A stretch of 62,274 nucleotides of DNA, taken from the NCBI GenBank assembly GCA_944387095.1, contig CALXDP010000012.1, forward strand, positions 1 to 62,274, written 5' to 3'. The position numbers and the translations under genes were made by a program. The stretch comes from an uncultured Oscillospiraceae bacterium. GTDB taxonomy: Bacteria > Bacillota > Clostridia > Oscillospirales > Oscillospiraceae. Shown here piece after piece: positions 20,026-27,644 of the stretch. A model generated the notes under the pieces. The model searched no databases and was not told the origin of the DNA. It saw only the letters and a program-made list of their open reading frames with translations. Numbering within the stretch: the stretch's first letter is position 1; every line of letters starts with the position of its first letter.

Positions 20026-20110
20026 GTAATGGTCCTCCTTGTATAGAATGCCCCGGCGGGGCAGGTTTCTCCGCCCGGGGTTGAGCAATACATTGTCTGT
20101 CAGGGGCCGC

Positions 20111-20959
20111 TCACTTGGCGTAGCTGAAGAATCCCTCGCCGGTCTTGCGGCCCAGCTTGCCGGCCCGCACCATCTTGCGCAGCAGCAGGCTGGCGCGATA
20201 CTTGGGATCATGGGTCTCGCTGTACAGGGTGTCCATAATGGCCAGGCACACGTCCAGGCCGATCAGGTCGCCCAGAGCCAGGGGGCCCATGGGGTGGTTG
20301 GCGCCCAGCTTCATGGCGGTATCGATGCCCTCGGCGGTGGCCACGCCGGTGTAAAGCAGATCCACGGCCTCATTAATCATGGGCACCAGGATCTTGTTGA
20401 CCACAAAGCCGGGGGCCTCCTGGACCTCCACAGGCTCCTTGCCGATCTCACGGGACAGCTCGGTGATGGTGGCGCAGGTCTCGTCAGAGGTGTGGGCGCC
20501 CCGGATAACCTCCACCAGCTTCATCACGGTGGCGGGATTGAAGAAGTGCATACCGATGAACTTGTCGGGGCGCTTGGTGGCCGCGGCAATGGCGGTGATG
20601 GAGATGGAGGAGGTGTTGGACGCCAGAATCGTCTCCGGCTTGCAGATCTGGTCCAGCTCAGAGAAGACGCTCTTCTTGATGTCCAGGTTCTCCACGGCGG
20701 CCTCCACCACCAGGTCGGCGTCGGCGGCCAGCTTCAGGTCGGTGGTAAAGGTCATCTTGCCCAGGATAGCGGCCTTGCCGGCCTCATCCAGCTTGCCCTT
20801 GGCCACCTGCTTATCCAAGGTCTTGTTCAGACGGGCCTCAGAAGCCTGGATGATCTGATCATTGATGTCCCGGACCACCACGTCATAGCCCTTCTTGGCA
20901 AAAACCTGGGCAATGTCCAGGCCCATGGTGCCGCCGCCGATTACTACGATTTTTTTCAT
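20111..20959 (-). CDS. hbd: 3-hydroxybutyryl-CoA dehydrogenase
   Basis: 282 residues. The NAD-binding GGGTMG lies at the N-terminus and the catalytic His in [17 protein letters not shown]. It reduces acetoacetyl-CoA to (S)-3-hydroxybutyryl-CoA. AGGAGG precedes the start. Second gene of the butyrate operon. A paralogue (40187-41041) lies in the catabolic island. Confidence 0.93.
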   Translation of the reverse strand: MKKIVVIGGGTMGLDIAQVFAKKGYDVVVRDINDQIIQASEARLNKTLDKQVAKGKLDEAGKAAILGKMTFTTDLKLAADADLVVEAAVENLDIKKSVFSELDQICKPETILASNTSSISITAIAAATKRPDKFIGMHFFNPATVMKLVEVIRGAHTSDETCATITELSREIGKEPVEVQEAPGFVVNKILVPMINEAVDLLYTGVATAEGIDTAMKLGANHPMGPLALGDLIGLDVCLAIMDTLYSETHDPKYRASLLLRKMVRAGKLGRKTGEGFFSYAK

Positions 20960-21034
20960 ACGGTTTTCCTCCTGTTCATTTCAGTCCAACATATTTATAT
21001 GTATGAATTGGTCTCAATACTTCCAAAATGCGGA

Positions 21035-21811
21035 TCAGCGATTTTGGAAATGCTTCTCTGCTCTCTTCTCCAAGAAGGCGCCCATACCCTCATTCTTATC
21101 CTCGGTACCACAGGTGACGCCGAAGGCCTCCGCTTCAAAGGCGCTGCCGGTGGCGATGTCGGTCTGCATGCCCATGCGGATGCACCGCTTGGACTCACAC
21201 ACCGCGATGGGGGCGTTAGCGCAAATGGCGTTGGCCAGCTCCATGGCCTTATCCATCAGCTCCTCGGGGGGATATACCTCGCTGACCAAGCCAATCTCCT
21301 TGGCCTCCTGAGCGCCGATGGTCTTGGCCGTGAGGATCAGCTCCATGGCTTTGGACACGCCCACGATCCGGGGCAGACGCTGGGTGCCGCCGAAACCGGG
21401 GGTGATGCCCAGTCCGGTTTCAGGCTGGCCAAACTTGGCCTTCTCGCTGGCCAGTCGGATGTCACAGGCCATGGACAGCTCACAACCACCGCCCAGGGCA
21501 AAGCCGTTGACCGCGGCGATGACCGGCACGGCCAGGTTTTCCAGACGCAGGAAGATCCCGCCGCCGTGGACGCCGAACTTTTTCCCGTCAATGGCGGAAA
21601 AGCCCTTCATCTCACCGATATCCGCGCCGGCCACAAAAGAGCGGCCCGCGCCGGTGAGGATGACAGCCCGGACGTCATCAGACTGCTCCACCTTCGTAAT
21701 CGCCTCATCCAGGTCACAAAGCACCTGGCTGTTCAGGGCATTGAGGGCCTCGGGACGGTCAATGGTGAGGATCGCCACCGGCCCCTGCTGTTCGAACTTG
21801 ACAAATGACAT
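21035..21811 (-). CDS. crt: 3-hydroxybutyryl-CoA dehydratase (crotonase)
   Basis: 258 residues, crotonase fold. The oxyanion-hole segments are SFVAGADIGEM and NGFALGGGCELSMACD. The catalytic Glu pair lies in GGGCE and QPETGLG. It dehydrates (S)-3-hydroxybutyryl-CoA to crotonyl-CoA. ATG 21811 has AGGAGG upstream. First gene of the operon. No thiolase accompanies it, so acetoacetyl-CoA must come from a thiolase elsewhere, perhaps one of the island pair. Confidence 0.92.
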   Translation of the reverse strand: MSFVKFEQQGPVAILTIDRPEALNALNSQVLCDLDEAITKVEQSDDVRAVILTGAGRSFVAGADIGEMKGFSAIDGKKFGVHGGGIFLRLENLAVPVIAAVNGFALGGGCELSMACDIRLASEKAKFGQPETGLGITPGFGGTQRLPRIVGVSKAMELILTAKTIGAQEAKEIGLVSEVYPPEELMDKAMELANAICANAPIAVCESKRCIRMGMQTDIATGSAFEAEAFGVTCGTEDKNEGMGAFLEKRAEKHFQNR

Positions 21812-22009
21812 GGATACATCCTCCTTTGCATGTTTCGTCCTCAGGAGTCGTCCTTCTGGTTCCTGGGACCAGCCTATCACATTTTCCCACCCATGAAAAG
21901 CGGATTATAAAAATTCAATGATAACTTTTATAAATGCCTCCATTCCATGTTGCTATGGATGTGACAGTTCGCTGTTCAAAGAGATTTCCCGGCCAAGGCG
22001 CCGCTATTT

Positions 22010-22027
22010 TTGTTATTTTTTTAACGA
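22010..22027. promoter_or_regulatory. Rex-like operator upstream of crt
   Basis: TTGTTA, six T residues, then TAACGA: one base off the TTGTTA-N6-TAACAA core bound by the NADH sensor Rex. It lies about 200 bases before crt. Rex is known to control crt-bcd-etf-hbd operons in clostridia. The rest of the 21812-22205 region shows no gene. Confidence 0.45.
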
Positions 22028-22205
22028 TTTCATTTCACAAAAAAACCAAGCACCCTTGGCTAAATCCAGTATACCGTTCTGGCATTCAGATTGCAAGGAG
22101 AATTTGTACGAAATTTTCACGGTTTCCCCAAAAGACACCGCCCTTTTTTTGTGGATTCTGACATTTTCGTTTGATGTCCCCTTTTGTCCGACGGTTCCCC
22201 GCATC

Positions 22206-22233
22206 CAAAAAAGCGGGGCCAATGCCCCGCTTT
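22206..22233 (-). terminator. terminator closing the rimP-to-DUF554 operon
   Basis: A 10-bp stem AAAGCGGGGC with loop CAAT is followed on the minus strand by a T run. It follows the outer copy of the DUF554 gene end. Confidence 0.85.
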
Positions 22234-22253
22234 CCAATACTCACAGCAAGTTT

Positions 22254-22316
22254 CCCAGCCAGTCTGCCAGGGGCAGGTAGGCGATGGGTAAAAATATGGC
22301 AGGCAGCAGATTGCCC
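22254..22316 (-). repeat. outer copy of the DUF554 gene 3' end
   Basis: 63 bases that match 22478-22540 at 61 positions. Read on the minus strand it encodes the end of the DUF554 protein (NLLPAIFLPIAY and so on), followed by its own stop and the terminator. It is separated from the live gene by the intergenic repeat. Confidence 0.8.
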
Positions 22317-22477
22317 TCCCATCAAGCAGGGCTTAATGGATACCCGTTTTCATCCTGCTCGGGGCAAGTAAATTGCCCCTGCGCCAAGGTTTTGCCTTGG
22401 GGCAAAACCTTGCACGGCGCACAGCGCCGCCCCGCCTTGCGGGGCCCCAAGGTGGGCAATCCCATTACAGCAGGCCC
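22317..22477. repeat. intergenic repeat element, copy A
   Basis: About 160 bp with three nested hairpins: GGGGCAA / TTGCCCC, CAAGGTTTTGCC / GGCAAAACCTTG and GGCGC / GCGCC. The core (22371-22440) closely resembles copy B at 27541-27617. It sits exactly between the two copies of the DUF554 gene end. It has no coding capacity. Confidence 0.7.
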
Positions 22478-23172
22478 CCCAGCCAGTCCGCCAGGAGCAG
22501 GTAGGCGATGGGTAAAAATATGGCAGGCAGCAGATTGCCCACCTGGATTCTGGTCCTGCCCAGCTCCAGCATGTTGATGGCAATGGCCACAATGAGCGTA
22601 CCCCCCACAGCGGTCATCTCCGTGACCACCGCCCCAGGCAGATAGGGCCCCACCAGCCCGGCCAGCAGGGTAATGCCCCCTTGGTAAATCAGCAGCGGGA
22701 TGGTGGAAAAGGCCACCCCAATGCCCATGGTGGCCGCAAAGGAGATGGCGGTCACCCCGTCGATAACCCCCTTGGAAATGATGATCTCATAGTTGTGGTT
22801 CAGCCCCGCCTCGATGGAGCCGGTGATGGCCATGGCCCCCACGCAGAACAGCAGAGCGGCGTTGACGAAGCCCTCGGTGAAGCGGCCGCCCCCCTGCCCC
22901 TTGAGCAGCCGGCCCCGGATCAAGTTCCCCGCCCCCTCCAGGCGGCGCTCGATATCGGCGGCATTTCCCAGGATGGCGCCCACCACCATGCACACGATGA
23001 CGCACAGGGTGTTCTGGGTACCCAGCATGTTACTCACGCCAATGCCCAGCACGCACAGGCCCAGGGCGTGGGTCAGGATGGACATGAGCCGTGGGGAAAT
23101 CAGATTTCGGAAAAGCAGTCCCACCGCGCTGCCGGCCAGTATCAGCGCCACATTGATGATCGTTGCCAACAT
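22465..23172 (-). CDS. DUF554 family membrane protein
   Basis: 235 residues with about seven hydrophobic helices, opening MLATIINVALILAGSAVGLL. The pattern GFVNAALLFCVGAMAITGSIEAGL is typical of DUF554 (YdfK-like) proteins. Function is unknown, possibly transport. AGGAGG precedes the start. It lies 12 bases after ribF and probably shares its transcript. Its last 20 codons are duplicated at 22254-22316, with intergenic repeat copy A between the two copies. Confidence 0.75.
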   Translation of the reverse strand: MLATIINVALILAGSAVGLLFRNLISPRLMSILTHALGLCVLGIGVSNMLGTQNTLCVIVCMVVGAILGNAADIERRLEGAGNLIRGRLLKGQGGGRFTEGFVNAALLFCVGAMAITGSIEAGLNHNYEIIISKGVIDGVTAISFAATMGIGVAFSTIPLLIYQGGITLLAGLVGPYLPGAVVTEMTAVGGTLIVAIAINMLELGRTRIQVGNLLPAIFLPIAYLLLADWLGGLL

Positions 23173-23184
23173 AGCCTTTCCTCC

Positions 23185-24111
23185 TCAGCCCCGCTCTTCC
23201 ACCCCATACCGTACAAAAAAGTCCCGGGTCTGGCCGGCATTGCGCAGGATCTCCGCCTTCAGCTCCTCCACGCCGGCAAACTTTTTCTCTGGCCGGATCC
23301 GGGTATAAAACTCCACCCGGATCTCCTGACCGTACAGATCCCCGGAGTAGTCCAGCACCCAGGGCTCCACTGTCACCCGGCCGTCGTGGTCCACCGTGGG
23401 GCGCACCCCTACATTGGTCACCGCGATATGGCGCTCACCGCCGGCAACCACCCGGGCGGCGTAAACTCCAAATGCGGGCGGCAGGATGCCCTCCGGCAAA
23501 AATAGATTGGCGGTTGGAATACCCAGCCGCCGGCCCAACTGTTTACCGTGAACCACCCGGCCGGACAGCACATGGGGATGGCCCAGGAAACGGTTGGCCC
23601 GCTCCATCTCCCCCGCCTCCAGAAGCCCCCGGATATAGGTGGAGGATACGGTGACACCGTCCAGCTCCACCTGGCGGATGACGTCACAGCCCAGGCCCAG
23701 GGCCTGGCACAGCCCGGCCAGCCGTTCCGGCGTGCCCTCCCCCCGGTGGCCGAAGCGGTGGTTATGGCCCACCACCACATGGACGGCCCGAAAGCGTCCC
23801 ACCACCACTTCGGTGACGAACCGGTCCCAGGGCATCTCCATCATGGCTCGGTCGAAGGGCAGCACCTCCACCTCCCCCACGCCGTAATACTCCCCCATCA
23901 GCCACGCCCGATCCTGGGGCGTATTGAGCAGCGGAACGGCCCGCCCTGTGATCATTTCCCGGGGGTGGCGGGCAAAGGTCAAGGCTGACGGAACAGCCCC
24001 AATCTCCCCCGCCACCTGGACCACCCGGCTCAGCAGCGCCCCGTGGCCCAGATGCACCCCGTCAAAAAAGCCCAGGGCAATCACGCGTTTTTCTTGATCT
24101 GTGATATGCAA
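23185..24111 (-). CDS. ribF: bifunctional riboflavin kinase / FAD synthetase
   Basis: 308 residues. The N-terminal adenylyltransferase domain has GFFDGVHLGH and SSTYIR. The C-terminal riboflavin kinase domain has GRRLGIPTANL. It makes FMN and then FAD, which the Etf and acyl-CoA dehydrogenase genes of this window need. The start is TTG 24111, with GAGGTG 6 bases upstream; no ATG is near. It lies three bases from truB, the usual Firmicutes order. Confidence 0.93.
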   Translation of the reverse strand: MHITDQEKRVIALGFFDGVHLGHGALLSRVVQVAGEIGAVPSALTFARHPREMITGRAVPLLNTPQDRAWLMGEYYGVGEVEVLPFDRAMMEMPWDRFVTEVVVGRFRAVHVVVGHNHRFGHRGEGTPERLAGLCQALGLGCDVIRQVELDGVTVSSTYIRGLLEAGEMERANRFLGHPHVLSGRVVHGKQLGRRLGIPTANLFLPEGILPPAFGVYAARVVAGGERHIAVTNVGVRPTVDHDGRVTVEPWVLDYSGDLYGQEIRVEFYTRIRPEKKFAGVEELKAEILRNAGQTRDFFVRYGVEERG

Positions 24112-24114
24112 TGT

Positions 24115-24978
24115 TTACACCTCGAAAAAGCTCTTTACTGTACGCAGCTGTCCGTCTACGCCGCGGCAAACTGCCAGAAATTCTCCCTCCGGGCTATATG
24201 CCCGCCAGGTCCCCTCCCGCGGGAAGGTAAATGCCGCGCCGCTGCGCACCCGCTTGGCCTGGGCGGCGGTCAGCTCCAGCGTCGGAAGGTGCCGGAAACA
24301 GCTGTCCACCGGCAGCAGCAGTTCCCCCGGGTCCTCCCGCTGCTGTACCTGCTCCAGAGTAACGGCCTCCGCCAGGGTATAGCCCGCCGCCATGGTGCGC
24401 CGTAGGCTGCTCATACATCCCCCGCAGCCCAGCGCCTGCCCGACGTCATGGCACAGGGTTCGCACATAGGTGCCCTTGGAGCAGCGCACCCGCAAGCTGT
24501 AATCCGCCGGGCCCGTCTGCCCCTCCACCTTCAGGTCGTAAATGGTAACCCGCCGGGGCTTGCGCTCCACCTCCCGGCCCTCCCGGGCCAGCTCGTAGAG
24601 CTTCTTCCCGTTGATCTTCACCGCGGAGTACATGGGGGGGATCTGCTGGATCTCTCCCCGGAACCGCTCCAGCACGTCCTCCAGTTCCTGGCGGGAAACC
24701 GTCACGGGCCGGGTTTCCAGCACCATGCCGGTGGCATCCTGGGTGTCGGTAACCTGGCCCAGGCGCAGCCCCGCCACATACTCCTTCTCCCCCCCAGCGG
24801 CAAATTCCACCGCCCGGGTGGCCCGGCCCACAAACACCGGCAGTACCCCAGTGGCCATGGGATCCAGAGTGCCGGCGTGGCCGATGCGTTTCTCATGGAA
24901 AACACCCCGCAGCTTGGCGCATACATCCATGGAGGTCCACTCCTCCGGTTTGTCAATGATGATGATGCCGCTGGGCAT
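24115..24978 (-). CDS. truB: tRNA pseudouridine(55) synthase
   Basis: 287 residues. The catalytic Asp39 lies in GHAGTLDPMATGVL; KINGKKLYELAREG and RCSKGTYVRTLCHD are further TruB motifs. A PUA-like domain closes the protein. It makes pseudouridine 55 in the T-loop of tRNA. The start at ATG 24978 has GAGGAGG upstream. Part of the infB-rbfA-nrnA-truB-ribF chain. Confidence 0.94.
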   Translation of the reverse strand: MPSGIIIIDKPEEWTSMDVCAKLRGVFHEKRIGHAGTLDPMATGVLPVFVGRATRAVEFAAGGEKEYVAGLRLGQVTDTQDATGMVLETRPVTVSRQELEDVLERFRGEIQQIPPMYSAVKINGKKLYELAREGREVERKPRRVTIYDLKVEGQTGPADYSLRVRCSKGTYVRTLCHDVGQALGCGGCMSSLRRTMAAGYTLAEAVTLEQVQQREDPGELLLPVDSCFRHLPTLELTAAQAKRVRSGAAFTFPREGTWRAYSPEGEFLAVCRGVDGQLRTVKSFFEV

Positions 24979-25043
24979 TGATCTTCCTCCTCTCAGAAGG
25001 ACGCGCCGGATTTGTCCACCGCGCCTCAAAGGATCCGGGGCCT

Positions 25044-25997
25044 TCAGCCCCGCTCTTCCCCCATCTCATCATCAATGGCCCCGATGATCGCTTGCTCCGC
25101 CTCAGCCACGCTGCCGTACACCGTGCAGCCGGCCGCAGCCTTATGCCCGCCGCCACCCAGCCGGGCGCACGCGGCGCTGGCGTTCAGATCGGCGGCGGTG
25201 CGCAGGGAGATCTTGCACTCTCCCGGGCGCAGCTCCCGGATGGTGGCCGAGTGGCGCACCCCCTCGATCTGACCCACGAAGGCGGCGATATCCTCCGCGT
25301 CGTCCTCGGTTGCCTGGGCCTGGGCCATCATCTCCAAGGAAATGGGGGCCACCGCCACCGTGTTGCCATGGTACAGCTTCATATTCTGCAAAATCAAGCT
25401 CTCCAGCCGCAGCCGGGCCATGGTCTTGGTGCGGAAGTGCTTCTTGTTCAACCGCTGATAGGGGATCCCCGTCTCCATAAGCGCCGCCGCCACCCGGTGG
25501 GTATTGGGGGTTGTATTGGAATAGACAAAGCAGCCGGTGTCTGTGGACACCGCCACATACAAGGGCAAGGCTACCTTCTCATCCAGGCCACCCAGCTCTG
25601 CCGCCAGGGCGTATACCAGCTCGCCGCAGGCCGCCTTGTCCGTCTCCAGCCAGGTCTCCCGGGCGAAGAACTCCTGAGAGGGATGGTGGTCAATGGCCAG
25701 GTCAATCCGCTCCCGGTAGGGCTGGGCATTGGGCGGCAGCAGACCAAGAGACGCCACATCCACGCTCACCACTGTCTCCGGCGCGAACCCCTCCGGGGCA
25801 CACCGCCCCTCCAGATACTCCTGAAAGATTTTCGTAGCGTCCCGGCTCTCCAGCAGCCAGGCAGTCTTGCCCATCCCCCGCAGCAGCTCCATCAGGGCGG
25901 CGGCGCAGCCGATGGTGTCCCCATCGGGGCGCTTGTGGGTCAAAATCAGGTAGTTGTCCCGCTCCCGCAGGAATTGGGCGGTCTGCTTGCAGTCCAT
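25044..25997 (-). CDS. nrnA: DHH/DHHA1 phosphoesterase, NrnA type
   Basis: 317 residues. The DHH domain has HKRPDGDTIG, VDVAS and DHHPS as metal ligands; the DHHA1 domain ends with GGGGHKAAAG. NrnA enzymes degrade very short RNAs and 3'-phosphoadenosine phosphate. GAGGAG stands before the ATG. It is three bases downstream of rbfA, the conserved order in Firmicutes. Confidence 0.88.
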   Translation of the reverse strand: MDCKQTAQFLRERDNYLILTHKRPDGDTIGCAAALMELLRGMGKTAWLLESRDATKIFQEYLEGRCAPEGFAPETVVSVDVASLGLLPPNAQPYRERIDLAIDHHPSQEFFARETWLETDKAACGELVYALAAELGGLDEKVALPLYVAVSTDTGCFVYSNTTPNTHRVAAALMETGIPYQRLNKKHFRTKTMARLRLESLILQNMKLYHGNTVAVAPISLEMMAQAQATEDDAEDIAAFVGQIEGVRHSATIRELRPGECKISLRTAADLNASAACARLGGGGHKAAAGCTVYGSVAEAEQAIIGAIDDEMGEERG

Positions 25998-26000
25998 GAC

Positions 26001-26393
26001 TCACTCCTCCTCGTCGTCCAACACGATGTGGGCGTTGGCCGGGTTGGCCGGCTTGACCACATTGGGATCCCGGAGCAGCTCCAGAATGTGGGCGCCGTGA
26101 CGGATGGAATCGTCCTCCTCAAAGACCAGCTCCGGGGTGTAGCGCAGGTTCAGCCGCTGTCCCAGCTCCCGGCGCAGATAGCCCGCGGCGGACTTCAGCC
26201 CCTTCACCACCTGGAGGGCCGAGGACTTGTCCAGCATGGACACATAAACCTTGGCATAGCGCAGGTCGGAGGTGGTCTCCACGGCGGTAACCGAGATCAT
26301 CCCCGTCACCCGGGGGTCCTTCACATTGGGGATGAGGGCAGCCAGCTCCCGCTGGATCTCCTCATTGATGCGTCCCATTCGATTGCTTGGCAT
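26001..26393 (-). CDS. rbfA: ribosome-binding factor A
   Basis: 130 residues, KH-like fold, opening MPSNRMGRINEEIQRELAAL, with LRYAKVYVSMLD and LNLRYTPELVFEEDDSI in place. It helps mature the 30S subunit. AAAGGAG precedes the start. Two unrelated genes and a repeat separate it from infB, which is its usual direct neighbour. Confidence 0.93.
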   Translation of the reverse strand: MPSNRMGRINEEIQRELAALIPNVKDPRVTGMISVTAVETTSDLRYAKVYVSMLDKSSALQVVKGLKSAAGYLRRELGQRLNLRYTPELVFEEDDSIRHGAHILELLRDPNVVKPANPANAHIVLDDEEE

Positions 26394-26438
26394 AGTTCGT
26401 TCTCCTTTCCGGACAGTGGCCTGCCCGCGGGTTTCCCA

Positions 26439-26861
26439 TCAGATCGTGACCGTCAGCCAACACTGGCCAGGGCAGCCTCGTCCCATGGGAGGGGAGCACA
26501 GCTGCTCCAACGTGTCCAGAGCCAGGCCGGCCAGCTCCCCCTGAAAGTGGGGCACCCGGTCCTCCCGATCCACCCCCACCCACAGGTTCCACAGCTCTGC
26601 CCGCTCCCCTGGGCGACAGTGCCCCATCAGATAGGAGCGCAGGGCATCGGCATCTTCCTGTGTGGCCTCCAGATCCAGCTCATACTGGAATGGTTTCAGT
26701 GCCAGCCCAAGCTCATCCACCGCGCTCCGGTAATATTCATGGGGCCGCACGAAAAAACCGTCCGACTCCACCGTAAATTTACCCGTACACCTGACCCGGC
26801 GAAAGGCCGGCTCCAGCAGAGGCAGCGGACGGTCAGCCGCCAGCAGGATCACTCTGCTCAT
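26439..26861 (-). CDS. hypothetical protein
   Basis: A 140-residue soluble protein not recognised. It has no signal peptide or membrane helix. A good ribosome site (AAAGGAG) stands 8 bases before the ATG. It lies between the GNAT gene and rbfA inside the translation operon, where most relatives have nothing, so it is probably a lineage-specific addition. Confidence 0.5.
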   Translation of the reverse strand: MSRVILLAADRPLPLLEPAFRRVRCTGKFTVESDGFFVRPHEYYRSAVDELGLALKPFQYELDLEATQEDADALRSYLMGHCRPGERAELWNLWVGVDREDRVPHFQGELAGLALDTLEQLCSPPMGRGCPGQCWLTVTI

Positions 26862-26882
26862 GAAATGCTCCTTTCCGACCGC

Positions 26883-27392
26883 TCACACCGGTCTGGCAAA
26901 TTCCAGCCTTACCTCTTTTCTCTCCACATCTGTCTGGGAGTATGCGGTCAAATCAAAGCCGATGAGAGAGAAGCCCATTTTTCGGTAAAAACAAATGGCC
27001 GGGTAGTTGCAGCTCTGGGTCTCCAGCACCAGGGAGCGGGTCCCAGCAGAGCGGGCCTCGGCCACCGCTCTTTCCATCAGGCCCCTTCCCACACCGCCCC
27101 GGCGGCAGTCCTCCGCCACCCACAGGTTGCTCACTCGCATCCGGTTGTTCCACTGCTCGTGGCTCAGCTCCAGGTAGCCCAGCTCCCGCCCCGCCTCCAC
27201 TGCGGCGAACACCTGGGGCTCCTCCAGCCAGGGCTCCATCAGGGTATCCTCAAACTGTTTCTCCACCGGGACGGGAAAGGCCCGCCGGATCAGGGCAACG
27301 GTGAAGGTATCCTCCCTTTCCCGGAACTCCACATCGTAATAATACTCCGTCTGGTAGCGAAAAACCAGCTTTTCCCCCCCGGCAGGATTCAT
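26883..27392 (-). CDS. GNAT family N-acetyltransferase
   Basis: 169 residues. The acetyl-CoA loop RRGGVGRGLMERAVAEA and the following NYPAICFYRKMGF mark the GNAT fold. The acceptor is unknown; candidates include small amines or protein N-termini. The start lacks a clear ribosome site, so the N-terminus may be a few codons off. It lies in the translation operon between infB and rbfA. Confidence 0.75.
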   Translation of the reverse strand: MNPAGGEKLVFRYQTEYYYDVEFREREDTFTVALIRRAFPVPVEKQFEDTLMEPWLEEPQVFAAVEAGRELGYLELSHEQWNNRMRVSNLWVAEDCRRGGVGRGLMERAVAEARSAGTRSLVLETQSCNYPAICFYRKMGFSLIGFDLTAYSQTDVERKEVRLEFARPV

Positions 27393-27431
27393 CCAGTTTC
27401 ATGAGTTCCATTGTCTTTCCTCAATATGGCG

Positions 27432-27459
27432 GCGGGGCGGGCGAAACCGCCCGCCCCGC
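27432..27459. repeat. GC-rich hairpin downstream of the outer infB end copy
   Basis: A perfect 12-bp stem GCGGGGCGGGCG with loop AAAC. No T run follows on the minus strand, so it may be a remnant of the old infB 3' region rather than a working terminator. Confidence 0.5.
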
Positions 27460-27466
27460 AAAAATT

Positions 27467-27499
27467 TCACACTTCAACCTGCTTTCTCTGGAAGGCCAC
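27467..27499 (-). repeat. outer degenerate copy of the infB 3' end
   Basis: Read on the minus strand it encodes FQRKQVEV and a stop, next to the live infB end FQMEQIEV and stop. The DNA agrees at about 21 of 29 positions. Repeat copy B lies between the two. Confidence 0.55.
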
Positions 27500-27644
27500 C
27501 CCATAGGACAGGTTCCATGGGAACCCCGCTTCACCCGCCCGGGGCAAGCAAATTGCCCCTGCGCCAAAGTTTTCGCTTTCCGCGAAAACGCTTGCGCGGC
27601 GCTTACCGCGCCGCCCCATCCGCGATAGGGCCTCAGAAACAGGC
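27500..27644. repeat. intergenic repeat element, copy B
   Basis: Same family as 22317-22477. The shared core (27541-27617) has GGGGCAAGCAAATTGCCCC, then a GTTTTCGC / GCGAAAAC hairpin and a GGCGC / GCGCC hairpin. It sits directly after the infB stop. This covers most of the 252-bp gap between infB and the GNAT gene. Confidence 0.7.

Noticed and set aside
22317-27644. CRISPR array or insertion sequence for the two hairpin repeats
   Set aside because: Only two copies 5 kb apart, no regular spacers and no transposase frame.
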